Below are positions 15,915 through 22,652 of a DNA stretch of 64,000 bases, piece by piece. This DNA comes from JADMIH01 sp035274425 (GTDB lineage: Bacteria; Chloroflexota; Chloroflexia; QHBQ01; JADMIH01): assembly GCA_035274425.1 (NCBI GenBank), contig DATEOC010000039.1:62001-126000 (forward strand), written 5' to 3'. The notes below the pieces were generated by a model. It was not told the origin of the DNA. It saw only the letters and a list, made by a program, of their open reading frames with translations, and searched no databases. Both the position numbers and the translations under genes were made by a program. Positions within the stretch are counted from its first letter, which is position 1, and every line of letters starts with the position of its first letter.

Positions 15915-17063
15915 ATGAAAGTATCGTGCGTGCAGGAAAATCTGCATAAGGGGTTGCAGACGGTGGGCAAGGCGGTGGCGAACAAGACCACGCTGCCCGT
16001 GCTGAACAACATATTGATCTCCACGGACGGCGGGCGGCTGAAGCTGGCCGCGACGAACCTGGAGGTGGGCATCACCAACTGGATAGGGTGCCAGGTGGAG
16101 CAGGAGGGGTCAATAACGGTGCCCGCTCGCCTGCTGCTCGATTTCGTGTCGTCCCTGCCGAACGACAAGGTGACGATGACCCTCGATGAGAAGACGCGCA
16201 CGCTCAACATCAAGTGCGCCCGCTACGAGGCGAACATCAAGGGCATCTCGTCTGACGAGTTCCCCATCATACCCGAAGTGACTGAGAAGCCGCTGGCGAA
16301 GGTGCCCGCTCCGCTCCTGAAGGAGATGATCAACCAGGTGGCGTTCGCGGCTTCCAGCGATGATAGTCGCCCTGTGCTGGCGGGGGTGTACGTGCAGATC
16401 GAGGGGCGCGAGCTTATGATGGCCGCGGCTGATGGATTCCGCCTCGCCAAGCGCGTGACCACGCTGGATACTCCTACGGGCGACCCCGTGAAGCTGATTA
16501 TCCCATCGAAGTCGATGGTGGAGCTTGCCCGCGCCTTGCCGGACGATGAGGGTGAGGAAGCGGAGCCGGTCAGCCTGGTGGTTACGGCCAATCGCAACCA
16601 GGTGGTCTTCCGGCATGATAACCTGGAAGTGACCTCGCGGCTGGTGGAGGGGAACTACGTGGACGTGAACCGCGTGATCCCGACAGATTGGGCTACGCGC
16701 ACGGTGGTGGCGACTTCTGATCTGCTCAAGTCTATACGCGTGGCCTCGATGTTCGCGAAGGACTCGGCCAACATCGTGAGGGTGCAGGTGGAGCCTGGGG
16801 CCGACCTCACACCCGGCGTTATTACGGTGTCAGCAACGGCAGCCGAGGTGGGCGATAATACGAGCCAGCTAGATTGCAGCGTGGACGGCGAGGCGGGGCA
16901 GATCGCGCTCAACGGCAAGTTCCTGATGGATGTGCTGAACGTGGTGAAGACGGCGCAGGTGGCGCTTGAGACTAAGACTTACCAGTCGCCTGCGGTGATA
17001 AAGCCGGTGGGTGAGGATGGGTATCTGCACGTAGTGATGCCGATGTATCTGCCGAATAGGTAG
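15915..17063 (+). CDS. dnaN: DNA polymerase III beta subunit (sliding clamp)
   Basis: The ring-shaped clamp that tethers the replicative polymerase to DNA. At 382 residues it has the normal family length. It begins MKVSCVQENLHKGLQTVGKAV and ends in the conserved VMPMYLPNR, with three repeated clamp domains between (about 1-120, 128-250, 252-382). GGAG and AGGAGA lie upstream of ATG 15915. dnaA and recF, often neighbours of dnaN, are absent here; instead a phosphotransferase precedes it and a reverse-strand cassette converges on it. Confidence 0.96.
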   Translation: MKVSCVQENLHKGLQTVGKAVANKTTLPVLNNILISTDGGRLKLAATNLEVGITNWIGCQVEQEGSITVPARLLLDFVSSLPNDKVTMTLDEKTRTLNIKCARYEANIKGISSDEFPIIPEVTEKPLAKVPAPLLKEMINQVAFAASSDDSRPVLAGVYVQIEGRELMMAAADGFRLAKRVTTLDTPTGDPVKLIIPSKSMVELARALPDDEGEEAEPVSLVVTANRNQVVFRHDNLEVTSRLVEGNYVDVNRVIPTDWATRTVVATSDLLKSIRVASMFAKDSANIVRVQVEPGADLTPGVITVSATAAEVGDNTSQLDCSVDGEAGQIALNGKFLMDVLNVVKTAQVALETKTYQSPAVIKPVGEDGYLHVVMPMYLPNR

Positions 17064-17103
17064 AGACTTGATTGTAACCTATACCTCTCTTGGTGAGAGA
17101 TGA

Positions 17104-17152
17104 AGATGTTCCCGGCTTTTATAGCATGCACTATTGAGTGCCGGGAACATCT
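17104..17152. terminator. 13-bp stem-loop after dnaN
   Basis: AGATGTTCCCGGC (17104-17116) pairs exactly with GCCGGGAACATCT (17140-17152) around a 23-nt AT-rich loop. It lacks a U-run, so termination is likely but unproven. A second small hairpin (ATGGGC/GCCCAT) follows at the edge of the convergent gene. Confidence 0.5.
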
Positions 17153-17162
17153 AAATGATGGG

Positions 17163-17468
17163 CTAAGGCCCATTCAAATGTGGTTGTATACTCTGAATGT
17201 AAGGCAGGAGGAACTGTAACGCAATCCAGATTATACTCCCTACAGCACCTATCACGCCCAAGGCTTTCTTCGTGGTAGTTCGAATGTGAATATCTATGAT
17301 GATATACGGTGGTCGAAACACCACGCCTCCAGGCGGCTTGCTCTTTTCCCATTCGAGTACCTCGTCTACTGTGAACTCTATTTCCTTAAATCGGTCGATG
17401 ACCCGATCGGGGAGTCTGCCCACCAGCAATTCATCAAGGCTGGCCTGGGGTTTTCGTTGTCTTGACAT
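17163..17468 (-). CDS. Small protein with one C-terminal membrane helix
   Basis: 101 residues, not recognised. A charged N-terminal part (about 1-65) ends in one hydrophobic helix (about 70-90, ALGVIGAVGSIIWIALQFLL). ATG 17468 is used because GGAGG stands five bases before it. It is the last gene of a three-gene reverse-strand cassette whose first promoter is at 18472-18500. A DNA-binding ribbon-helix-helix protein precedes it. Confidence 0.6.
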   Translation of the reverse strand: MSRQRKPQASLDELLVGRLPDRVIDRFKEIEFTVDEVLEWEKSKPPGGVVFRPPYIIIDIHIRTTTKKALGVIGAVGSIIWIALQFLLPYIQSIQPHLNGP

Positions 17469-17508
17469 AGCGTCCTCCACGCTACTTGCCGATCAGGCAT
17501 AACGGATA

Positions 17509-17745
17509 CTAGCTCCGCATGAAGGACAGAATCTTCACCTGAGTATCCGTATTTCCCTCTCGAAAGACGATAGTTGACCCCGGGGTCTCTTCGATTTTTA
17601 TCGCTAGCAGGCCCAGTTTGATGAAATCACGTAGCAGGTCTGCAACTGTGACGTGGCGGATTTCGGCTGCTGCTTCGATCTCTTCAAATACCTCTGTTGG
17701 TAGAACAAGGTTGTAACGCTTCTGGGTTTTCTGCATGGTATCCAA
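17509..17745 (-). CDS. Ribbon-helix-helix (CopG/Arc-like) DNA-binding protein
   Basis: 78 residues. The first 50 (RYNLVLPTEVFEEIEAAAEI then VTVADLLRDFIKLGLLAI) have the strand-helix-helix pattern of Arc/MetJ/CopG repressors. The start is set to TTG 17745 because a near-perfect AAGGAGGTGA lies six bases upstream, whereas ATG 17736 would be 15 bases away. Such proteins usually autoregulate their operon; the partner genes here are not known toxins. Middle gene of a three-gene cassette. Confidence 0.7.
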   Translation of the reverse strand: MDTMQKTQKRYNLVLPTEVFEEIEAAAEIRHVTVADLLRDFIKLGLLAIKIEETPGSTIVFREGNTDTQVKILSFMRS

Positions 17746-17765
17746 ATTTCACCTCCTTTCTCGAA

Positions 17766-18311
17766 CTAAACTGAACCCCGGCAGTGATATTGCGGTATTC
17801 GGCGAATATTAGACCTCAGCACTGTGGTAAGGGGAGGCCCTGCCCTTGTTCCAGAGATGTAGCTCTGAGTAGCTATGTTCAAGCGGGATATGCTCCTAAG
17901 AATATCCCGCTTAGGCATGAAACGGAGCATACTGTTGAGGATGTATGCCACCTTGTTGACATCCGGCGCTTCGGTTGCGGAGACATAATCAGCTACGTCA
18001 TACGTTAGGTTACCGTCCTCGATAAGCTCTTGCCCGGCAGTTATGAACTCCTTCGCCTTGGAGTCAAAGCCTCTTTGACCGGCACTCGCCATGGGAGCGA
18101 GGGACAACAGCAGTTGCATCGGGGATATTAACGCCCAGCGAGGAGCGCTATATTGGGCGAGCAGGGGCCATAGCAGAACGTCCCCTGCAGCGTGGTCGGG
18201 GTCATCGCTAGGCTCTTGAGTAGAGCCGCATGCGTCCCCGTTGTGGGCCTTACTAAGCAGAAATATCAAGGCCCTGGGCAGGCTACCTAGCCTAGGATAC
18301 ATGGGATGCAT
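17766..18311 (-). CDS. Unknown protein, first gene of three-gene cassette
   Basis: 181 residues, not recognised. ATG 18311 is chosen because TAGGAGG lies seven bases before it; the frame is open upstream to a GTG at 18374 without such support. The protein has a hydrophobic middle (about 65-95) and basic C-terminus (RSNIRRIPQYHCRG) but no clear signal peptide. It is served by a consensus promoter 160 bp upstream and followed by the ribbon-helix-helix and membrane-helix genes. Confidence 0.55.
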   Translation of the reverse strand: MHPMYPRLGSLPRALIFLLSKAHNGDACGSTQEPSDDPDHAAGDVLLWPLLAQYSAPRWALISPMQLLLSLAPMASAGQRGFDSKAKEFITAGQELIEDGNLTYDVADYVSATEAPDVNKVAYILNSMLRFMPKRDILRSISRLNIATQSYISGTRAGPPLTTVLRSNIRRIPQYHCRGSV

Positions 18312-18381
18312 TTTGAAACCTCCTATTTCTGAAATCGCCTCCTCATCTTGCTTTATGCTTGACCTCCTTGTCACACTACCT

Positions 18382-18406
18382 CGCGCATACGATAATGTTA
18401 TGCGCG
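18382..18406 (-). promoter_or_regulatory. Hairpin in the leader of the three-gene cassette
   Basis: CGCGCATA (18382-18389) and TATGCGCG (18399-18406) form an 8-bp stem with a 9-nt loop inside the untranslated leader. Several AGGAGG-like sequences and a seven-codon ORF (ATGAGG...TAG, ending in the SD of the first gene) are also in this leader, hinting at post-transcriptional control. Confidence 0.4.
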
Positions 18407-18471
18407 GACTATCAGGCTTCTAAATCGATAGGCTAACCTCCTTTCATATGGAACAGGTATATTCTATGCAC

Positions 18472-18500
18472 ATTATATACACAAAAAACGCATATGTCAA
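18472..18500 (-). promoter_or_regulatory. Full-consensus sigma-70 promoter, reverse strand
   Basis: On the reverse strand TTGACA (18500-18495), a 17-bp spacer and TATAAT (18477-18472). All twelve hexamer bases match consensus. It predicts a start near 18465 and a leader of about 154 nt before ATG 18311. Confidence 0.8.
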
Positions 18501-18910
18501 TACGTTTGCCTGATAATATTCGCAATCGCCCAACCTTGCTAAAAGGATCCATTGCTGAGTTATTGAAGTGGAAAGATACGGTAAGATATAGTCATAGGAA
18601 TACACTTTTCATATATATCTTAGCTTCATTCTCTAAGTTAAGCTGGTTGATGATGTGTTACATTAAGTAGCTGTTGCGGCAAGAACTATACAGGAGGGCC
18701 TAGTCTTAGTGTGGTGACAGATTGGAGAACCTGCTATCATACAATGATCTCACTTACGTCTCCTGCTTCTTTATCTTACCCTCTTAATCCTCTGCTCCAC
18801 TCTGGCTGGCCCGCACCCACACAACTTGCAGTACATAGCACACAATCAGACTCTACTGTTGTGAAGACACTGAATAGGCCTCTCCAAAGATGAATTGAGG
18901 ATTTGAAGAC

Positions 18911-18939
18911 TTGACGTCTCTTGAATATGCATATGTAAT
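18911..18939 (+). promoter_or_regulatory. Promoter of the MarR-family gene
   Basis: TTGACG (18911-18916), 17-bp spacer, TGTAAT (18934-18939). It is immediately followed by the GTTAGC-N2-GCTAAC palindrome. The 470 bp to its left (18501-18910) are AT-rich and hold no gene I can support. Confidence 0.65.
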
Positions 18940-18953
18940 GTTAGCAAGCTAAC
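18940..18953. promoter_or_regulatory. Probable MarR operator, site 1
   Basis: GTTAGC-AA-GCTAAC directly abuts the -10 hexamer of the marR promoter. A near-identical site occurs in front of the downstream oxidoreductase gene at 19429-19442, supporting a shared regulator. Confidence 0.65.
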
Positions 18954-18972
18954 GATTAGCAAAGAAACTATC

Positions 18973-19410
18973 ATGCTGAATGATGTCACAATGGAAGATT
19001 GGGCGCTGCTGGCGCAAGTGTCGCAGGCGTATCGCAGCCTGTCCGATGCGTTCATGGAACAGGTCACTATGCACCGCGCGCAGGCGACTTTGCTATGCAA
19101 GCTCTTCGTTCGAGATGGGATGACGCAGACGGAGATCGCCGAGCAGCTTTCCGTTCAAGGTGCGACTGTTACCAACATGCTCCAGCGCATTGAAGAGGCC
19201 GGCCTGGTTGCTCGCCGCCGCGACCCAGACGATAATCGCCTGGTGCGCGTCTACCTGACGGAGCTGGGGCGGGAGAAGGAGCAATCTATCAACGAGCAAT
19301 TCGCCAGGCTCCAGGAGACCATTTTCAGAGGCATCAGTGAAGAGGAACGTGCGGCGTTGCGCCAGATTTACAGGAAGATGCTTCAGAATATGGGCGATGA
19401 GACGGCATGA
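18973..19410 (+). CDS. MarR-family transcriptional regulator
   Basis: 145-residue winged-helix repressor. The core (TQTEIAEQLSVQGATVTNML then RIEEAGLVARRRDPDDNRL) is the canonical MarR DNA-binding domain with the beta-wing Asp-Arg (DPDDNR). The flanking helices provide dimerisation. ATG 18973 has no clear Shine-Dalgarno; ATG 18991 is an alternative. Its own promoter and that of the following oxidoreductase carry matching GTTAG/CTAAY palindromes. MarR proteins usually respond to phenolics, drugs or oxidants, which suits a quinone-oxidoreductase-like target. Confidence 0.9.
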   Translation: MLNDVTMEDWALLAQVSQAYRSLSDAFMEQVTMHRAQATLLCKLFVRDGMTQTEIAEQLSVQGATVTNMLQRIEEAGLVARRRDPDDNRLVRVYLTELGREKEQSINEQFARLQETIFRGISEEERAALRQIYRKMLQNMGDETA

Positions 19411-19428
19411 TATTTTTTTGACCATACA

Positions 19429-19442
19429 GTTAGTGTGCTAAT
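19429..19442. promoter_or_regulatory. Probable MarR operator, site 2
   Basis: GTTAGTGTGCTAAT matches site 1 at 10 of 14 positions and lies just behind a TTGACC -35 (19418-19423), where bound repressor would block polymerase. A more degenerate third copy ends in GCTAAC at 19459-19472. Confidence 0.55.
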
Positions 19443-19507
19443 TGTATGTGTGCAAATCGTATGGCTGCTAACTATATCTATAATTCGACAAAAGGAGAAG
19501 TAACATA

Positions 19508-20425
19508 ATGAAAGCAGTACGCATAATAGAATGGGGCCAGCCGGTCCAGATAGAGGATGTTCCTCAACCGGCGCCCGGCAGCGATGAAGTGCTGGTGCGC
19601 GTTCGAGCAGCCGCGCTCAATCCCTTCGACCTGGCAGTTGTCGCTGGGTACGTGCAATCGATGCTCAACACGCCGATGACGCCGGGGACGGACCTGGCTG
19701 GTGAGGTGGTTGAGGTGGGGGCGGATGTGACGGACCTGAAACCCGGGGATGAGGTCTTCGGATATATTCCCATGAGAGGTGGGGCGTTCGCGGAGTATGC
19801 TATCGCCAAACCAAATGAGCTTACCCTCAAGCCGCGCTCGCTCGACTACGTTCAGGCCGCCTCGGTGCCGCTGACCTCTCTGACCGCCTGGCAGTCGCTC
19901 TTCGATGTGGCCCAATTGCAAAGTGGGGAGCGGTTGCTGATCCATGGCGCGGGGGGAGCGGTTGGCAGCTTCGGCGCTCAGTTTGCCAGAGAGAAGGGCG
20001 CGTATGTGATTGGGACTGCCTCCGCGGAAAAGGCCCCTATCGTGCAAGAGGCTGGGGTCGACCAGTATATCAATTACCAGGAGGAGCGCTTTGAGGATGT
20101 CGTGAGTGACGTGGATGTGGTGCTTATCACCGCCCGTAGCGAGGACCTGGTAACGCGCTCTTTCGATGTGATGAAGCCGGGGGGCAGATTGGTAGCCAGC
20201 TCTTTGAATCCGTCAGCAGAGGAAGCTGAAGCGCGTGGCCTTCGCGCCTCCGGCATAATGTCACAGCCAAATCCTGACCAGCTTACGACCATCGCTGAGA
20301 TGATAGACGCTGGAAAGATCAAAGTCTTCGTTGACCACACATTCCCTCTCGATGAGGCGCAGGCTGCGTATGATTTGTTGCAGACGGGGAAGAATGTTGG
20401 GAAAGTCGTGCTTACGGTAGGATGA
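19508..20425 (+). CDS. Zinc-independent MDR oxidoreductase (quinone oxidoreductase-like)
   Basis: 305-residue NAD(P)H-dependent oxidoreductase of the medium-chain dehydrogenase/reductase superfamily. The N-terminal GroES-like domain contains PGTDLAGEV and GDEVFGY. The Rossmann domain has LLIHGAGGAVGSFGAQ (about 150-165) as its cofactor loop, the alanine/glycine-rich form typical of NADP-linked quinone reductases. Catalytic zinc ligands are not apparent. AAAGGAG precedes the ATG by about nine bases. Transcription is probably controlled by the upstream MarR protein. The substrate is likely a quinone or reactive enone, by family. Confidence 0.88.
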   Translation: MKAVRIIEWGQPVQIEDVPQPAPGSDEVLVRVRAAALNPFDLAVVAGYVQSMLNTPMTPGTDLAGEVVEVGADVTDLKPGDEVFGYIPMRGGAFAEYAIAKPNELTLKPRSLDYVQAASVPLTSLTAWQSLFDVAQLQSGERLLIHGAGGAVGSFGAQFAREKGAYVIGTASAEKAPIVQEAGVDQYINYQEERFEDVVSDVDVVLITARSEDLVTRSFDVMKPGGRLVASSLNPSAEEAEARGLRASGIMSQPNPDQLTTIAEMIDAGKIKVFVDHTFPLDEAQAAYDLLQTGKNVGKVVLTVG

Positions 20426-20461
20426 TTCACATATAGGTGGCTATCAGAGACGATAGACGAA

Positions 20462-20484
20462 TATGCGTGATGCGTGATGCGTGA
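20462..20484. repeat. ATGCGTG 7-bp array
   Basis: Three units of ATGCGTG downstream of the oxidoreductase gene, shortly before a CCTGTCATTC-type element. Confidence 0.7.
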
Positions 20485-20516
20485 TAAACCTTACTAGAAC
20501 TGTACCCAGTTCACTC

Positions 20517-20599
20517 GTGATTCTGAGCGGAGCGAAGAATCTAAAACTCTATCCATACGTCCAAGCTCGGAGATTCCTCACTTCGTTCGGAATGACACG
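20517..20599. repeat. CCTGTCATTC palindromic element, copy 3 (diverged)
   Basis: The diverged left arm starts GTGATTCTGAGCGGAGCGAA and the right arm is AGATTCCTCACTTCGTTCGG-AATGACAC. Outer boxes AGAACTGTA (20496) and TACAGTTCT (20609) are exact inverted repeats, so the full element may span about 20496-20617. Confidence 0.75.
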
Positions 20600-20688
20600 T
20601 ACAGAGTTACAGTTCTTAGTCTCTATGTGATCCATTTCCCACTCTTTATAGTCCATCGTCGGCGCGCTGTGGGCTTTGATACAGCCCC

Positions 20689-20736
20689 GTATATGACTTC
20701 ATATACCTGACAAAATCAGGTGCTCTATTTTATAAT
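20689..20736 (+). promoter_or_regulatory. Promoter and adjacent inverted repeat of the M28 peptidase gene
   Basis: CTGACA (20707-20712), an 18-bp spacer and TATAAT (20731-20736). An 8-bp inverted repeat GTATATGA-CT-TCATATAC (20689-20706) abuts the -35 and may be an operator. The predicted start near 20743 is 50 bp before the proposed ATC initiation codon. Confidence 0.6.
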
Positions 20737-20794
20737 AGGGGGTTCCGGCTAGAAAGCGCCCGCCCTGGCGTAGCCGTAGATAGGAGAACCCACT

Positions 20795-22459
20795 ATCGCA
20801 CCCTTCACACGCAAACGCCCCGCGCTGCTCCTCTACCTCATCCTCCCGCTAATCATCTGGTCCCTGGCAGGCTGGTCCGGCCTATCTCCACTTAGCACGC
20901 AGTCTTCGGTCCTCAGCACCCAGCGTAGCGATGGCGCTATCGCTGAGATATTGAAGGGGGTGTCGAAGGAGGAGTTCATGGAGATAGTCGGCGGGTTGAG
21001 CGGGGCGCGGCCTATAAGTGTGGGGGGCCAGTCGGTAACACTCGCCACGCGGTACACACCTTCCGCGCAGGGCACACTCTCAGAGCAGTACGTATTTGAG
21101 TATTTCAAGTCGCTTGGGCTGCCTGCTCAATACCACGCCTGGACAGGCGATACCAGGTGCTTCGGGGTAAGCGGGCGCAACGTGGTGGCCGAGATAGAGG
21201 GGAAGAGCGATCCGAAGCGTATCTACATCGTCACCTCACACCTCGACAGCATCTCTCCGATGCCAGCCGCCGCGCCTGGGGCTGACGACGACGGTAGCGG
21301 CACGGCAGGGGTGATGATCGCCGCTAAAATCCTGCGGGCGTACACTTTTGACTATACGCTACGCTTCATAACCTTCACGGGGGAAGAGCGCGGGCTGTGC
21401 GGCAGTGACGCTTATGCTCGCGCGGCTCGCGCTCGTAACGACGATATACGCGGCGTGATCAACCTCGACATGATTGCCTATGACGGCAATGGGGTCAGGG
21501 ACGTGGAGATACACGCAGGGACACGCCCGGACTCGCAGGAGCTTGCGAGCCTGCTTGTCGCCAACATGGGGCAATACAGCCCCCGCCTCGTGCCTCACGT
21601 CTACAAGGAGGACGCCACCAATCTGAGCGATCACTCCTCCTTCTGGGTGAGGCAGTATCCCGCCCTTGCGGCCACCGAGTACATCTTTCATGGGGATGTG
21701 AACCCGTATATCCACAGTGTAGTGTGCTGCGATACGGTAGAGCACCTTGACCCGGAGATGGCCTCCGATATGATGAAGGCTGCATTCGCGACGCTCGCTA
21801 CGCTCGGCGGGGTGCGCACGGGGCCGGGAGCTGGCCCTACTCCCACCATCGATGTGCCCATGCCCACCTCCACACCCGTGCCTACAGTGGCCCTCCCGGG
21901 CAGCGAGAGCCGTACCTTCCCTGAGACGGGGAAGCGCGTCAGCGGCCTCTTCCTAGAATATTGGGACAGGAATGGAGGGTTGGCTCAGCAAGGCTTCCCT
22001 ATCTCTGAAGTTATGGGGGAAGTGTCCGACCTCGATAAGAAGCCGTATACGGTGCAATACTTTGAGCGTGCGGTGTTCGAGTACCACCCTGAGAAGGATG
22101 CGCCTTTCAACGTGCTACTTTCGCAGTTGGGCACCTTCGCGTATAAGCAGAAATACCCCAACGGCGCTCCCAACCAGAAGGGTGATAATAGCGCCGGCTC
22201 GGTGCTATTCCCTGAGACGGGCAAGCGCCTGGGGGGTAAGTTCCTCGAATACTGGCAGCAGCATGGGGGATTGGCTCAGCAAGGCTTTCCGATCAGTGAT
22301 GAGTTTACGGAGGTAAGCGCGCTGAACGGCAAGAGCTATACCGTACAATACTTCGAGCGGGCGGTGTTCGAGCTACACTCTGAAAATGCTGGCACGCCTT
22401 ATGAAGTGCTGCTGTCGCAGTTGGGGACGTTCAGGTATAAGGAGAAGTACGGGAGATAG
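20795..22459 (+). CDS. Secreted M28 metallopeptidase with two surface modules
   Basis: Zinc aminopeptidase-like exoenzyme of 554 residues. No ATG/GTG/TTG gives a signal peptide. The frame is open upstream to 20780, and ATC 20795 preceded by AGGAGA seven bases away yields a basic start then LLLYLILPLIIWSLAG, a textbook signal peptide. I therefore propose an AUC start; TTG 20951 is the conventional but leaderless choice. M28 ligands are visible: H149, D164 (GADDDGSG), E197/E198 (TGEERG), D225 and H280. A Pro/Thr linker (about 342-370) leads to two QYFERAVFE modules. It is the first of three consecutive genes ending in this module pair. Confidence 0.85.
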   Translation: MAPFTRKRPALLLYLILPLIIWSLAGWSGLSPLSTQSSVLSTQRSDGAIAEILKGVSKEEFMEIVGGLSGARPISVGGQSVTLATRYTPSAQGTLSEQYVFEYFKSLGLPAQYHAWTGDTRCFGVSGRNVVAEIEGKSDPKRIYIVTSHLDSISPMPAAAPGADDDGSGTAGVMIAAKILRAYTFDYTLRFITFTGEERGLCGSDAYARAARARNDDIRGVINLDMIAYDGNGVRDVEIHAGTRPDSQELASLLVANMGQYSPRLVPHVYKEDATNLSDHSSFWVRQYPALAATEYIFHGDVNPYIHSVVCCDTVEHLDPEMASDMMKAAFATLATLGGVRTGPGAGPTPTIDVPMPTSTPVPTVALPGSESRTFPETGKRVSGLFLEYWDRNGGLAQQGFPISEVMGEVSDLDKKPYTVQYFERAVFEYHPEKDAPFNVLLSQLGTFAYKQKYPNGAPNQKGDNSAGSVLFPETGKRLGGKFLEYWQQHGGLAQQGFPISDEFTEVSALNGKSYTVQYFERAVFELHSENAGTPYEVLLSQLGTFRYKEKYGR

Positions 22460-22464
22460 GACGA

Positions 22465-22558
22465 CGGACGATGGACGAAATAGTGAAACGTGATGCGTGA
22501 TGCGTGATGCGTGATGCGTGATGCGTGAGGATAGACGATAGACGATAGACGATAGACG
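22465..22558. repeat. 7-bp tandem arrays (GACGGAC, GATGCGT, GACGATA)
   Basis: Three different 7-bp unit arrays run in sequence between the M28 peptidase and the next gene. The middle one has at least five GATGCGT units and the last at least three GATAGAC units. Confidence 0.85.
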
Positions 22559-22569
22559 GTAATTAGCCT

Positions 22570-22627
22570 CACCCGGCAGATAAATCTGCGGGCTACATAT
22601 ACGAAGCCCACCTGCGCGGGCTGGGTG
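22570..22627. repeat. GATAAATC double-hairpin element, copy 1
   Basis: A 58-bp element with two hairpins: GGCAGATAAATCTGC, and AGCCCACCTGCGCGGGCT. A near-identical copy lies at 26572-26633. It sits in the leader of the first PQQ-type dehydrogenase gene. Confidence 0.75.
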
Positions 22628-22652
22628 ATAGATAGTAGGAGTGACCTGACCG

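Noticed and set aside
18711..18893. 60-codon open frame before marR
   Set aside because: No ribosome-binding site, no similarity, and it ends close to a promoter.
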